NCBI GenBank assembly: GCA_024684675.1
Contig: JAIKWO010000199.1
Span: 1 to 64,000 of the forward strand
Origin: Lachnospiraceae bacterium
GTDB lineage: Bacteria > Bacillota > Clostridia > Lachnospirales > Lachnospiraceae
Reading direction: 5' to 3'
DNA length: 64,000 nt
The position numbers and the translations under genes were made by a program. Under the pieces are notes generated by a model, which searched no databases, had not been told where the DNA came from, and saw only the letters and a program-made list of their open reading frames with translations. Shown here piece after piece: positions 56,176 to 64,000 of the stretch (positions are counted from its first letter, which is position 1; each line of letters opens with the position of its first letter).

Positions 56176-57240
56176 TTACTCCTTTCCCGCATTTCTGCGA
56201 AGCAGGCGCCTTGGCGCATACCGTTCCTTGAACTCGATCCCTTTCGGGCTCCAGTTAAAGAGCATCATCGCAATCAGAACCACCGCATAGATCAGCATAC
56301 GGTAATCGTTCAGTCCGCGAAGGAGCTCCGGAAGAAGTGTCAACACAATCGCTGCGATCACGCTGCCTCTGATATTGCCGATCCCGCCCAGCACAACAAA
56401 TACCAGGATCATAATCGACATGTTATATCCAAAGTTCTTCGGAAGTGCGGTCAGTGTGGATAAGTTGTGCGCATAGAGAACACCCGCCACACCGGCAATC
56501 GCTGCCGAGATCGTGAACGCCATCAGCTTATATTTTGTGATATTGATCCCGACGGATTCCGCTGCAATCCTGTTGTCGCGAATTGCCATGATCGCACGGC
56601 CGTCTCTCGACTGTACAAGATTGAGCACGATCACAAGCGAAAGAAGCACGAGGATCGTTCCGATCACAAAAGTAGAATCATTCGGCGTTCCAGTGATCCC
56701 CTGCGGTCCGTTGATTATCACCTGGCCGTCCGGACCCATATGCAGGTCAATCATATCTTTTGTGGAAAAATGAAATCCGTCCGCATCTCTTCCTATGTAG
56801 AGGACGTTCATAATATTCTTGATGATCTCGCCGAATGCCAGCGTTACGATCGCCAGGTAATCACCTTTTAAGCGAAGAACGGGAATCCCAATCACAATCC
56901 CGAAAAATGCCGCTACTGCGCCGCCGATTAACATAGCGATCACAAAGCGCAGAAGATCCGGCATTGCACCTTTTGTGCACATGGAGAAAAATGCACCCGA
57001 AAAAGCGCCGACGCACATGAAGCCGGCATGTCCGAGACTCAGCTCCCCAAGGATCCCGACAACCAGATTCAAAGATACCGCCAGCATCACATACATGCAG
57101 ACCGGAACAAGAAGGCCCTGTAAGAGGCTCGAGATCCCGACCGTATATTTCATGATCATCACGAGTGCAAAGATCACAAGTACGATGCCGTACGTGATGA
57201 CATTCTGTTTCATGTTTTTATTTGTTTTCATCCCGCGCAC
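56176..57240 (-). CDS. livM: Branched-chain amino acid ABC transporter permease
   Basis: Multi-TM protein with LGELSLGHAGFMCVGAFSGA and GGIGNIRGSVIAA. Confidence 0.92.
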   Translation of the reverse strand: MRGMKTNKNMKQNVITYGIVLVIFALVMIMKYTVGISSLLQGLLVPVCMYVMLAVSLNLVVGILGELSLGHAGFMCVGAFSGAFFSMCTKGAMPDLLRFVIAMLIGGAVAAFFGIVIGIPVLRLKGDYLAIVTLAFGEIIKNIMNVLYIGRDADGFHFSTKDMIDLHMGPDGQVIINGPQGITGTPNDSTFVIGTILVLLSLVIVLNLVQSRDGRAIMAIRDNRIAAESVGINITKYKLMAFTISAAIAGVAGVLYAHNLSTLTALPKNFGYNMSIMILVFVVLGGIGNIRGSVIAAIVLTLLPELLRGLNDYRMLIYAVVLIAMMLFNWSPKGIEFKERYAPRRLLRRNAGKE

Positions 57241-58122
57241 CTACACTTTCTCCTGGATCTCACGGCCCAGGATACCGGTGGGTTTGACCAGAAGCACGAT
57301 GATCAGCACGGCAAATACGATCGCATCCGCAAGCTGCGAAGAAATGTACGCCTTACCGAGAATCTCAATGATCCCCAGAAGGATGCCACCGATCATAGCG
57401 CCCGGGATCGACCCGATGCCACCGAATACCGCCGCAACGAACGCCTTAATACCGGGCATGGCACCCGTATACGGCGTCAGAGACGGATAGGTAGAGCAAA
57501 GCAATACGCCCGCGATTGCCGCAAGTGCGGAACCGATCGCAAATGTCAGCGCGATGGTCGCATTCACATTGATGCCCATCAGCTGCGCTGCGCCTTTGTC
57601 TTCGGATACAGCAAGCATTGCCTGCCCTGCTCTTGTTTTCTTGATAAAAAGTGTCAGGCAGACCATGATCACAATGCAGGCTGCGATCGTTACGATCGTC
57701 TCACCTGAAATGGTCAGTTCGCCACCCGCCAGCTTGATCGGCTCGGTCCCCACAACGGATGTGAAGGATTTCGTGTTTGCGCCGAAGATCAGAAGTGCCA
57801 CATTCTGTAAGAAATAGCTGACACCGATTGCCGTAATCAAAACCGCCAGAGGTGATGCACTGCGCAGCGGTCTGTACGCGATCCCCTCAATGGTGATACC
57901 AAGGACGGTACAGAACGCCATCGCCAGGATAACGCAAAGAACGGGGGCGAGCCCCGTTCCGCTTGCAAGTACAAATACTACATATGCACCGATCATGATG
58001 ACATCACCGTGAGCAAAGTTCAGCATTTTTGCAATACCGTATACCATCGTATAGCCGAGTGCAATAATCGCATAAACACTACCCAGGCTGATTCCGTTTA
58101 CGAGATAAGATATGAAACTCAT
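57241..58122 (-). CDS. livH: Branched-chain amino acid ABC transporter permease
   Basis: GISLGSVYAIIALGYTMVYGIAKMLNFAHGDVIMIGAY. Confidence 0.93.
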   Translation of the reverse strand: MSFISYLVNGISLGSVYAIIALGYTMVYGIAKMLNFAHGDVIMIGAYVVFVLASGTGLAPVLCVILAMAFCTVLGITIEGIAYRPLRSASPLAVLITAIGVSYFLQNVALLIFGANTKSFTSVVGTEPIKLAGGELTISGETIVTIAACIVIMVCLTLFIKKTRAGQAMLAVSEDKGAAQLMGINVNATIALTFAIGSALAAIAGVLLCSTYPSLTPYTGAMPGIKAFVAAVFGGIGSIPGAMIGGILLGIIEILGKAYISSQLADAIVFAVLIIVLLVKPTGILGREIQEKV

Positions 58123-58177
58123 ACGTCTACCTCTTTAACATTTCATCTTTCTGTCGTTTCTTCTATATAAGAATACA

Positions 58178-59344
58178 TTACATTGCTGCGTATTCACCGT
58201 TCACGATCTTAACAGCCTTCGGTGCTTTGTTCGGCTCGCCGTCTGCGGACCATGTCATGCCTGCACCGGTTACACCGTCAACCGTGATCTCTGTCATTGC
58301 TTTCTTCATCAGATCGCAAAGCTCGGAAGTGCTCTTATCGGGTGTTGCACCTGCTTTTTCAAGAGCAGCCTTCATAGCGTAAATCGCATCATATGCATCT
58401 GCTGCGAACTGGTTCGGTGTCTCTTTGTATTTCTCATTGAATGCTTTTACGAAAGCCTGTGTCTTCTCATCCTTTGCATCTGCCGCGAACGGTGTCAGGA
58501 GCATAACGCCCTCTGCAAGAGATGTATCAAAATCTTCTACTGCAAGGAGACCGTCCAGGCCGTCGCATCCGAAGAAGATCGGCGCATAGCCCATGGTGTT
58601 CGCCTGCTTTAAGATAATGGAAGCTTCTGTATAGTAGATCGGAAGGAATACAAGCTCAGCGCCTGCATCTTTTGCCTTCTGAAGCTGTACGGAGAAGTCT
58701 GTCGCATTGTCAGCCGTAAATGCTTCAGCGGATACAACTTCAAGTCCCTGAGAAGGAGCATTCTCCGCGAATTTCTGGTAGATACCGGAAGAGTAAACGT
58801 CGGAGCTGTTGTAGATAACCGCGATCTTGGTCGCCAGCTTGTTCTCGCCGATGTACTGTGCGGAAGCAGCACCCTGGTTCGGATCGGAGAAGCATACGCG
58901 GAAAGCGTTGTCATATTTAATGCTGTCTACCGAAGATCCGGACGGTGTCAACTGGAACATGTTGTCTTCGTGTGTCTTCTCAACAACCGCTACGCAAGGA
59001 GAACTTGTTACGGTACCCATGAGCATCTGCATGCCCCAGTCTTTTAAAGTATTGTAAGCATTGACTGCCTTCTCTGCATCATGCTCATCATCCTGATAAT
59101 TGTAATCGATCTGTACGCCTGCGATACCGCCTGCTGCATTGATCTCGTCAACTGCGAGCTGTGCACCGTTCTTAACAGCCTGACCGTAAACAGCCGCTGC
59201 ACCGGTAACAGGTCCGATCGAACCGATCTTCCAATTGCCTGATGCTGCCGCTTCACCTGCAGGAGCGGAAGCACTGTTACCGCATCCGGTAACCATCATA
59301 GTTGCAACTGCTGTCGCAACCAGTAAGCTCATCCATTTTTTCAT
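58178..59344 (-). CDS. livK: Branched-chain amino acid ABC transporter substrate-binding lipoprotein
   Basis: Lipobox MVTGCGNS; IGPVTGAAAVYGQAVKNGAQLAVDEINAAGG. Confidence 0.92.
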   Translation of the reverse strand: MKKWMSLLVATAVATMMVTGCGNSASAPAGEAAASGNWKIGSIGPVTGAAAVYGQAVKNGAQLAVDEINAAGGIAGVQIDYNYQDDEHDAEKAVNAYNTLKDWGMQMLMGTVTSSPCVAVVEKTHEDNMFQLTPSGSSVDSIKYDNAFRVCFSDPNQGAASAQYIGENKLATKIAVIYNSSDVYSSGIYQKFAENAPSQGLEVVSAEAFTADNATDFSVQLQKAKDAGAELVFLPIYYTEASIILKQANTMGYAPIFFGCDGLDGLLAVEDFDTSLAEGVMLLTPFAADAKDEKTQAFVKAFNEKYKETPNQFAADAYDAIYAMKAALEKAGATPDKSTSELCDLMKKAMTEITVDGVTGAGMTWSADGEPNKAPKAVKIVNGEYAAM

Positions 59345-59423
59345 AATTCATTCCTCCGTGTTGTATTTAACAGTTTTTTGTTACACCATACGATACAACC
59401 GGAAAAAGCACTTGTCAAACATT

Positions 59424-60122
59424 TCATTCATTAGATGAAAACTTCTCATGTATCAAATTGTTATGTGGTATTTTTGTATACACCGAGAACAACCTCGAAA
59501 AGCACACATAAACCCGGTAGTCAGTTCGATCCGGCACTTCAATCCTTTGTAAAAAAGCGCCGCCGCTACCGTCTGCCATACATGCAGTCCCTGCTTTCCG
59601 ATCTACATGGACATTCGAAAAACCAAGCGACATGCCCATACCAGTGTACTTTAAATACGCTTCCTTGGCGCTGAACGACTCCAGGATATGAAGGTGACGC
59701 TCTTCTTCCGTTCCATACAGCACATCAAGGTCATCTTCCGGGCAAACCGCCCTGTTCATTCCCGGGATCGTCTTACGCTCATTCTGGATATCAATTCCAA
59801 CCGGCGCCTTTGCGATCGCACAGGCTACATAGTCTCCGGAATGCGATAAGTTGAAGCAAACATCCGGATAATCCGGAAAGGTAGGCTTTCCCTTTTCTCC
59901 ATAGGCAGTCTCCCAGGATTCGCTCCCGGTATATCCCAAATCATGCAGCCCATAATGCAAAAGGAGTCCGCAGCACAAACTGCGGACTTTATCTTTATGC
60001 GCACGCAACCTGCCGATGGTCTCTCTCCGCTCTTTCGAGATATGGGAAAGGCCCTCGGTAAAATGCGTTTCATCCATATAATACTGTATATCGGCGATAT
60101 AAACGTTCACACGCTCTGCCAT
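59424..60122 (-). CDS. 4'-phosphopantetheinyl transferase, Sfp type
   Basis: VGIDIQNERK and ESFSAKEAYLKYTGMGMS; start at MAERVNV with SD GGAGG, not the longer ORF. Confidence 0.88.
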   Translation of the reverse strand: MAERVNVYIADIQYYMDETHFTEGLSHISKERRETIGRLRAHKDKVRSLCCGLLLHYGLHDLGYTGSESWETAYGEKGKPTFPDYPDVCFNLSHSGDYVACAIAKAPVGIDIQNERKTIPGMNRAVCPEDDLDVLYGTEEERHLHILESFSAKEAYLKYTGMGMSLGFSNVHVDRKAGTACMADGSGGAFLQRIEVPDRTDYRVYVCFSRLFSVYTKIPHNNLIHEKFSSNE

Positions 60123-60133
60123 ATTGCCTCCGC

Positions 60134-61930
60134 CTACTGCTCGGACTCTTCCGCGCGCTTTGCAAGATGGAGATCTGCCCACTGTACCTCATCAACAACA
60201 TCGGGTGCATTCATCATCAGGCAGGATGCATCCTTTACCTTCGGGAACGCAATCACTTCACGGATATTGTCTGCCTTGACAAGGAGCATAACGAGTCTGT
60301 CGAGACCGTATGCCAGTCCTGCGTGAGGCGGAACACCGTAGCGGAATGCATCAAGAAGGAATCCGAAACGATTGTGCGCTTCCTCTTTGGTAAAGCCGAG
60401 GATCTCGAACATTTTTTCCTGCACGTCATCCTGATAGATACGTACGGAACCGCCGCCGAGCTCCACACCGTTTAATACGATATCGTATGCCTTCGCGCGC
60501 ACGCGACCCGGATCGGAATCAATATAAGGAAGATCCTCTTCCATCGGCATCGTGAACGGATGGTGCATCGCCACAAAGCGGTTCTCTTCTTCGCTCCACT
60601 CCAAAAGCGGGAACTCCGTTACCCACAGGAAGTTGAACTTATCGTGATCGATGATACCCATCATCTCGCCGATCTCAATACGAAGTGCGCCCAATACACT
60701 GTATACGATATTCAGCTTATCAGCCGCAAAGAACAGCAGGTCGCCCTTTTCACCACCCATTTTCTTTACGAGTGCATCAAGCTGCTCTTCTGTCATGAAT
60801 TTGGCAAAAGAAGACTTGTAAGTGCCATCCGGCTGAATGGAAAGATAAGCAAGACCTTTTGCACCATAACCTTTTGCAAAATCAACAAGTGCATCGATCT
60901 TCTTTCTGGGCATCTCCGCCTGACCTTTTGCGTTGATACCGCGGACGCTGCCGCCTGCTTCCAATGCGGATGTGAAAACGCCGAAACCGCAACCCTTCAC
61001 AACATCCGAAACATCAGTCAGTTCAAGACCGAATCTGGTATCCGGCTTATCGGATCCGAAACGATCCATTGCTTCCTGCCAGGTAATGCGAGGAAGCGGA
61101 AGCTGTACATCAAGACCGATTGCCTCTTTTGCAACATATTTGATCAGTCTCTCGTTGACATCAAGTACATCCTCTACATCAACGAAGGAAAGTTCCATAT
61201 CGATCTGGGTAAACTCGGGCTGTCTGTCCGCACGAAGATCCTCGTCACGGAAACACTTTGCGATCTGGAAATAGCGATCATAACCGGAGCACATCAAAAG
61301 CTGTTTAAACAACTGCGGGGACTGCGGCAGACCATAAAACGTGCCCGGATGCACACGGCTCGGTACAAGATAGTCTCTTGCGCCTTCCGGTGTGGACTTG
61401 CCGAGGATCGGTGTTTCAATCTCAAGGAATCCCTCATCCGTCATAAATTTGCGCACATTCGCGACGATCTTGCTGCGCAGCATGATATTGCTCTGCAGAT
61501 CAGGACGACGAAGGTCGAGATAACGGTATTTGAGACGCAGTTCTTCTTTGGTCTTAACGCCTGCTTCGATCGGAAACGGCGGTGTCTCCGCTTCGGACAG
61601 AATCCGTACGCTCTTGGCGCGTACTTCCACTTCACCCGTCTCCAGATTCTCGTTAACGGCGCCGGAACGCTTCTCCAGAATACCGGTCACTGCCACAACG
61701 AATTCGCTTCTAAGCTTCTCAGCCTTTTCAAAGCTTTCCTTGCCGCAATCCGCTTCTTCAAAAATAATCTGCAGGATACCGGAACGGTCTCTTAAGTCAA
61801 CGAAAATAATGCCGCCTTTATTCCTTTGCTTCTGTACCCAGCCCATTACCGTCACTTCACTGCCGATCGATGCGCGCGTCACTTCCGCGCATCTGTGGGT
61901 TCGATGCAGGCCCTTCATTGTCTCTGCCAT
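60134..61930 (-). CDS. aspS: Aspartate--tRNA ligase
   Basis: GWVQKQRNKGGIIFVDLRDRSG, FRDEDLRADRQPEFTQID and GLAYGLDRLVMLL. Confidence 0.96.
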   Translation of the reverse strand: MAETMKGLHRTHRCAEVTRASIGSEVTVMGWVQKQRNKGGIIFVDLRDRSGILQIIFEEADCGKESFEKAEKLRSEFVVAVTGILEKRSGAVNENLETGEVEVRAKSVRILSEAETPPFPIEAGVKTKEELRLKYRYLDLRRPDLQSNIMLRSKIVANVRKFMTDEGFLEIETPILGKSTPEGARDYLVPSRVHPGTFYGLPQSPQLFKQLLMCSGYDRYFQIAKCFRDEDLRADRQPEFTQIDMELSFVDVEDVLDVNERLIKYVAKEAIGLDVQLPLPRITWQEAMDRFGSDKPDTRFGLELTDVSDVVKGCGFGVFTSALEAGGSVRGINAKGQAEMPRKKIDALVDFAKGYGAKGLAYLSIQPDGTYKSSFAKFMTEEQLDALVKKMGGEKGDLLFFAADKLNIVYSVLGALRIEIGEMMGIIDHDKFNFLWVTEFPLLEWSEEENRFVAMHHPFTMPMEEDLPYIDSDPGRVRAKAYDIVLNGVELGGGSVRIYQDDVQEKMFEILGFTKEEAHNRFGFLLDAFRYGVPPHAGLAYGLDRLVMLLVKADNIREVIAFPKVKDASCLMMNAPDVVDEVQWADLHLAKRAEESEQ

Positions 61931-61967
61931 AATATGCCTCCTGAAAAATGATTCTAAATCTTCTATA

Positions 61968-63242
61968 TTATAATAAGGGATTCTTGTAAAATTCTTCGAA
62001 GTCCGTATAGCCCTCTTTGGAAAGCTGCTCTTTCTGGAACTTCTTGTTCTTGTTCATGCGGGCTACCAATACCTTCTTGCCTGCGGCGCGTGCTTCCTGC
62101 GCTTTGGAGATCACATTGCAAAGCTCCTTTCCGGATACGCCCTTCTCAATCAGGAAAGCAACTTTGGAAGCCTCCTCCGGTACCTGGAATCCACTTTCCA
62201 TCAGAAGCAGGATGATCCTTTCAAAACCGATGGAGAAACCGCAAGCAGGAACATCTTTGCCGGTAAACTTCCCAACCATCTTATCATAACGTCCACCGCC
62301 GCCGCAGCTGCCGCCAAATTCCGGCATCGCAATCTCAAAGATCGTACCCGTATAATATGACATGCCACGTACGAGTGTCGGATCAAATACCATCTCAAAT
62401 ACGGAAGAACCGGTTGCCTTCACGCTGTCAATGATCTCCGTGAGGTTTGTCTTTACCTCCGGATCGAGCGCTCCCGCCTCAATCAGCTTATCGCAAAGAT
62501 CGGTGAGCGCCTTCGTTGTATCGGTCACACCGTCGATCATCCGGTAGAGTTCGATGTACTTTGCAATCGCTCCTTCCGGATAGCCGGACTCCTTCAGTTC
62601 CGCTTCCACACCGTCTAAACCGATCTTGTCCATCTTATCTAAAATAATGAAGACATTGTCGTATTCTTCTTCCGCAAAACCGCTGTAAGATGCCATCGCT
62701 TTTAAAATGCGACGCTCATTGATGCGGATCTGGAAACCTTTGAAGCCGATCTTGGCAAGCGTTGTTGTCGTTGCCAGGATCAATTCGATCTCCGCAAGGT
62801 TCGAGGGCTCGCCGAGGATATCGATATCGCACTGCATGAACTGACGATAACGACCTCTCTGCGGTCTGTCCGCGCGCCATACATTGCCCATCTGCAATGC
62901 CTTGAAAGGTGAAGGCAGATCGTTCGCATGGTTGGAATAGTAACGTACAAGCGGAACCGTCAGATCATAGCGAAGACCGCCGTCAACAAGATCAGCTTCA
63001 CACGATGCTGTCTCAAGATTTAACTTTTCGCCTCTCTTTAAGATCTTAAAGATCAGCTTCTCATTCTCGCCACCCTGCTTATTGGTCAGGTTCTCTATAT
63101 TCTCCACACAGGGAGTCTCGATCGATGTAAAACCGAAACGCGCATAGGTCTCTTTAATGATCCCCTGCACATAATCACGGATCCGCATCTCGTCGGGCAT
63201 AATATCTTTCATACCGGTAACCGGTTTCATACTGAGTGCCAT
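61968..63242 (-). CDS. hisS: Histidine--tRNA ligase
   Basis: GNVWRADRPQRGRYRQFMQCDIDILGEPS and GGRYDKMVGKF. Confidence 0.94.
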   Translation of the reverse strand: MALSMKPVTGMKDIMPDEMRIRDYVQGIIKETYARFGFTSIETPCVENIENLTNKQGGENEKLIFKILKRGEKLNLETASCEADLVDGGLRYDLTVPLVRYYSNHANDLPSPFKALQMGNVWRADRPQRGRYRQFMQCDIDILGEPSNLAEIELILATTTTLAKIGFKGFQIRINERRILKAMASYSGFAEEEYDNVFIILDKMDKIGLDGVEAELKESGYPEGAIAKYIELYRMIDGVTDTTKALTDLCDKLIEAGALDPEVKTNLTEIIDSVKATGSSVFEMVFDPTLVRGMSYYTGTIFEIAMPEFGGSCGGGGRYDKMVGKFTGKDVPACGFSIGFERIILLLMESGFQVPEEASKVAFLIEKGVSGKELCNVISKAQEARAAGKKVLVARMNKNKKFQKEQLSKEGYTDFEEFYKNPLL

Positions 63243-63311
63243 ACAGTTCTCTCCTTATTATAATGTACCTTTACACACCTCACACGATTTTACACTGTTT
63301 CGCTGTGGTTT

Positions 63312-64000
63312 TCAAGGCGTCGGTGCACAAAAGAGCTTCCGTTTCCGCTCGATCATCTCATCAATCTTTTCGATGTAAAGGTTCACATCTTTTACATTGT
63401 CACAACGTTCGATTCGTCCGTCCGAATCAACTCGTTTGGAGATGCTTCCGGCACCGAGTGCAATGATCGACTGGATCTCCTCCATGATAAGAATGTTATA
63501 AATCCCGTAGCACCCTTCCCGGGCATAGCCGACATTTTCAAAATTACCGGACATGTTCTTCTGCCTGTACAGATAATACGGATGAAGATCCATCTTCTCG
63601 GCAGAGCAAACGGCAAGTTCCATTGCCCGCTCCGGTTCCCGAAGAGCTTCCCATCCATTCTGTTCAATCCATTCAACCAGTCTGGAGCCTTTCTTTAACG
63701 CAAGCGTATGAACAGTCAGACTATCAGGTTTTAACTTTTCTATTTCGGAAAGGGTATGCGCCACTTCCTCTTCACCTTCACCCGGTAGGCCCAAAATTAA
63801 ATCCATATTAACGTTTGTGAATCCAATCTCCCTTGCAAGTGCGAACGCTTCTTTAACCTGTTCTACCGAATGCTGTCTTCCGATCCTTTGCAAGGTCATG
63901 TCATTCATGGTTTGTGGATTGACAGAAATTCTTGTCACCCCAAGTTCCTTTAATGCAACAAGTTTTTCTCTTGTGATACTGTCGGCGCGTCCTGCCTCAA
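63312..64000 (-). CDS. hemZ: Radical SAM coproporphyrinogen III dehydrogenase-like HemZ, C-terminal part (truncated by window edge)
   Basis: EAGRADSITREKLVALKELGVTRISVNPQTMND...LQRIGRQHSVEQVKEAFALAREIGFTNVNMDLILGLPGE; adjacent to hisS-aspS. Confidence 0.82.
   Translation of the reverse strand, partial: EAGRADSITREKLVALKELGVTRISVNPQTMNDMTLQRIGRQHSVEQVKEAFALAREIGFTNVNMDLILGLPGEGEEEVAHTLSEIEKLKPDSLTVHTLALKKGSRLVEWIEQNGWEALREPERAMELAVCSAEKMDLHPYYLYRQKNMSGNFENVGYAREGCYGIYNILIMEEIQSIIALGAGSISKRVDSDGRIERCDNVKDVNLYIEKIDEMIERKRKLFCAPTP

Noticed and set aside
60560-61795. 411-aa plus-strand ORF
   Set aside because: Antisense shadow of aspS; low-complexity, non-family-like translation and no supporting start context.
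63243-63311. T-box leader upstream of hisS
   Set aside because: The gap to hemZ is only 69 nt with no visible specifier stem or T-box sequence.

Overview
This is a 64 kb chromosomal window from a low/mid-GC Firmicute. Gene content and order look like Clostridia, probably Lachnospiraceae-like; that assignment is inferred from gene families only. It is almost fully coding and mostly on the minus strand. In minus-strand order it carries hemZ (partial), hisS, aspS, an Sfp-type PPTase, livKHMGF, a cytidylate-kinase-like gene, a CBS/CorC protein, a fused secDF, recJ, an acyltransferase, murE, priA (interrupted), def, fmt, yugP-like, rsmB, rlmN, a PP2C phosphatase, a PASTA Ser/Thr kinase, rsgA, an ECF S component, coaX, coaBC, a GH65 phosphorylase/sugar ABC/beta-PGM operon with a divergent LacI regulator, an accessory block (about 16.4-25.3 kb), ychF, lgt, a YgjP-like metallopeptidase, and a dcw division cluster split in two (mraZ-rsmH-ftsL-ftsI // mraY-murD-ftsW-ftsQ-ftsZ). 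No tRNA, rRNA, CRISPR array or prophage was recognised. The main points for follow-up are: (1) a putative signalling module in which a STAS domain fused to an APH-type kinase, a Cys-based phosphatase and a MATE transporter fused to an RsbW-like ATPase domain are encoded consecutively; (2) an in-frame TAA in priA just before helicase motif VI; (3) a degraded paralogue of the STAS-kinase gene, with an apparent A-tract frameshift and an internal deletion; (4) a large Ser-rich coiled-coil surface protein next to a PilZ gene; (5) a four-unit MraZ box with a 10-bp period.
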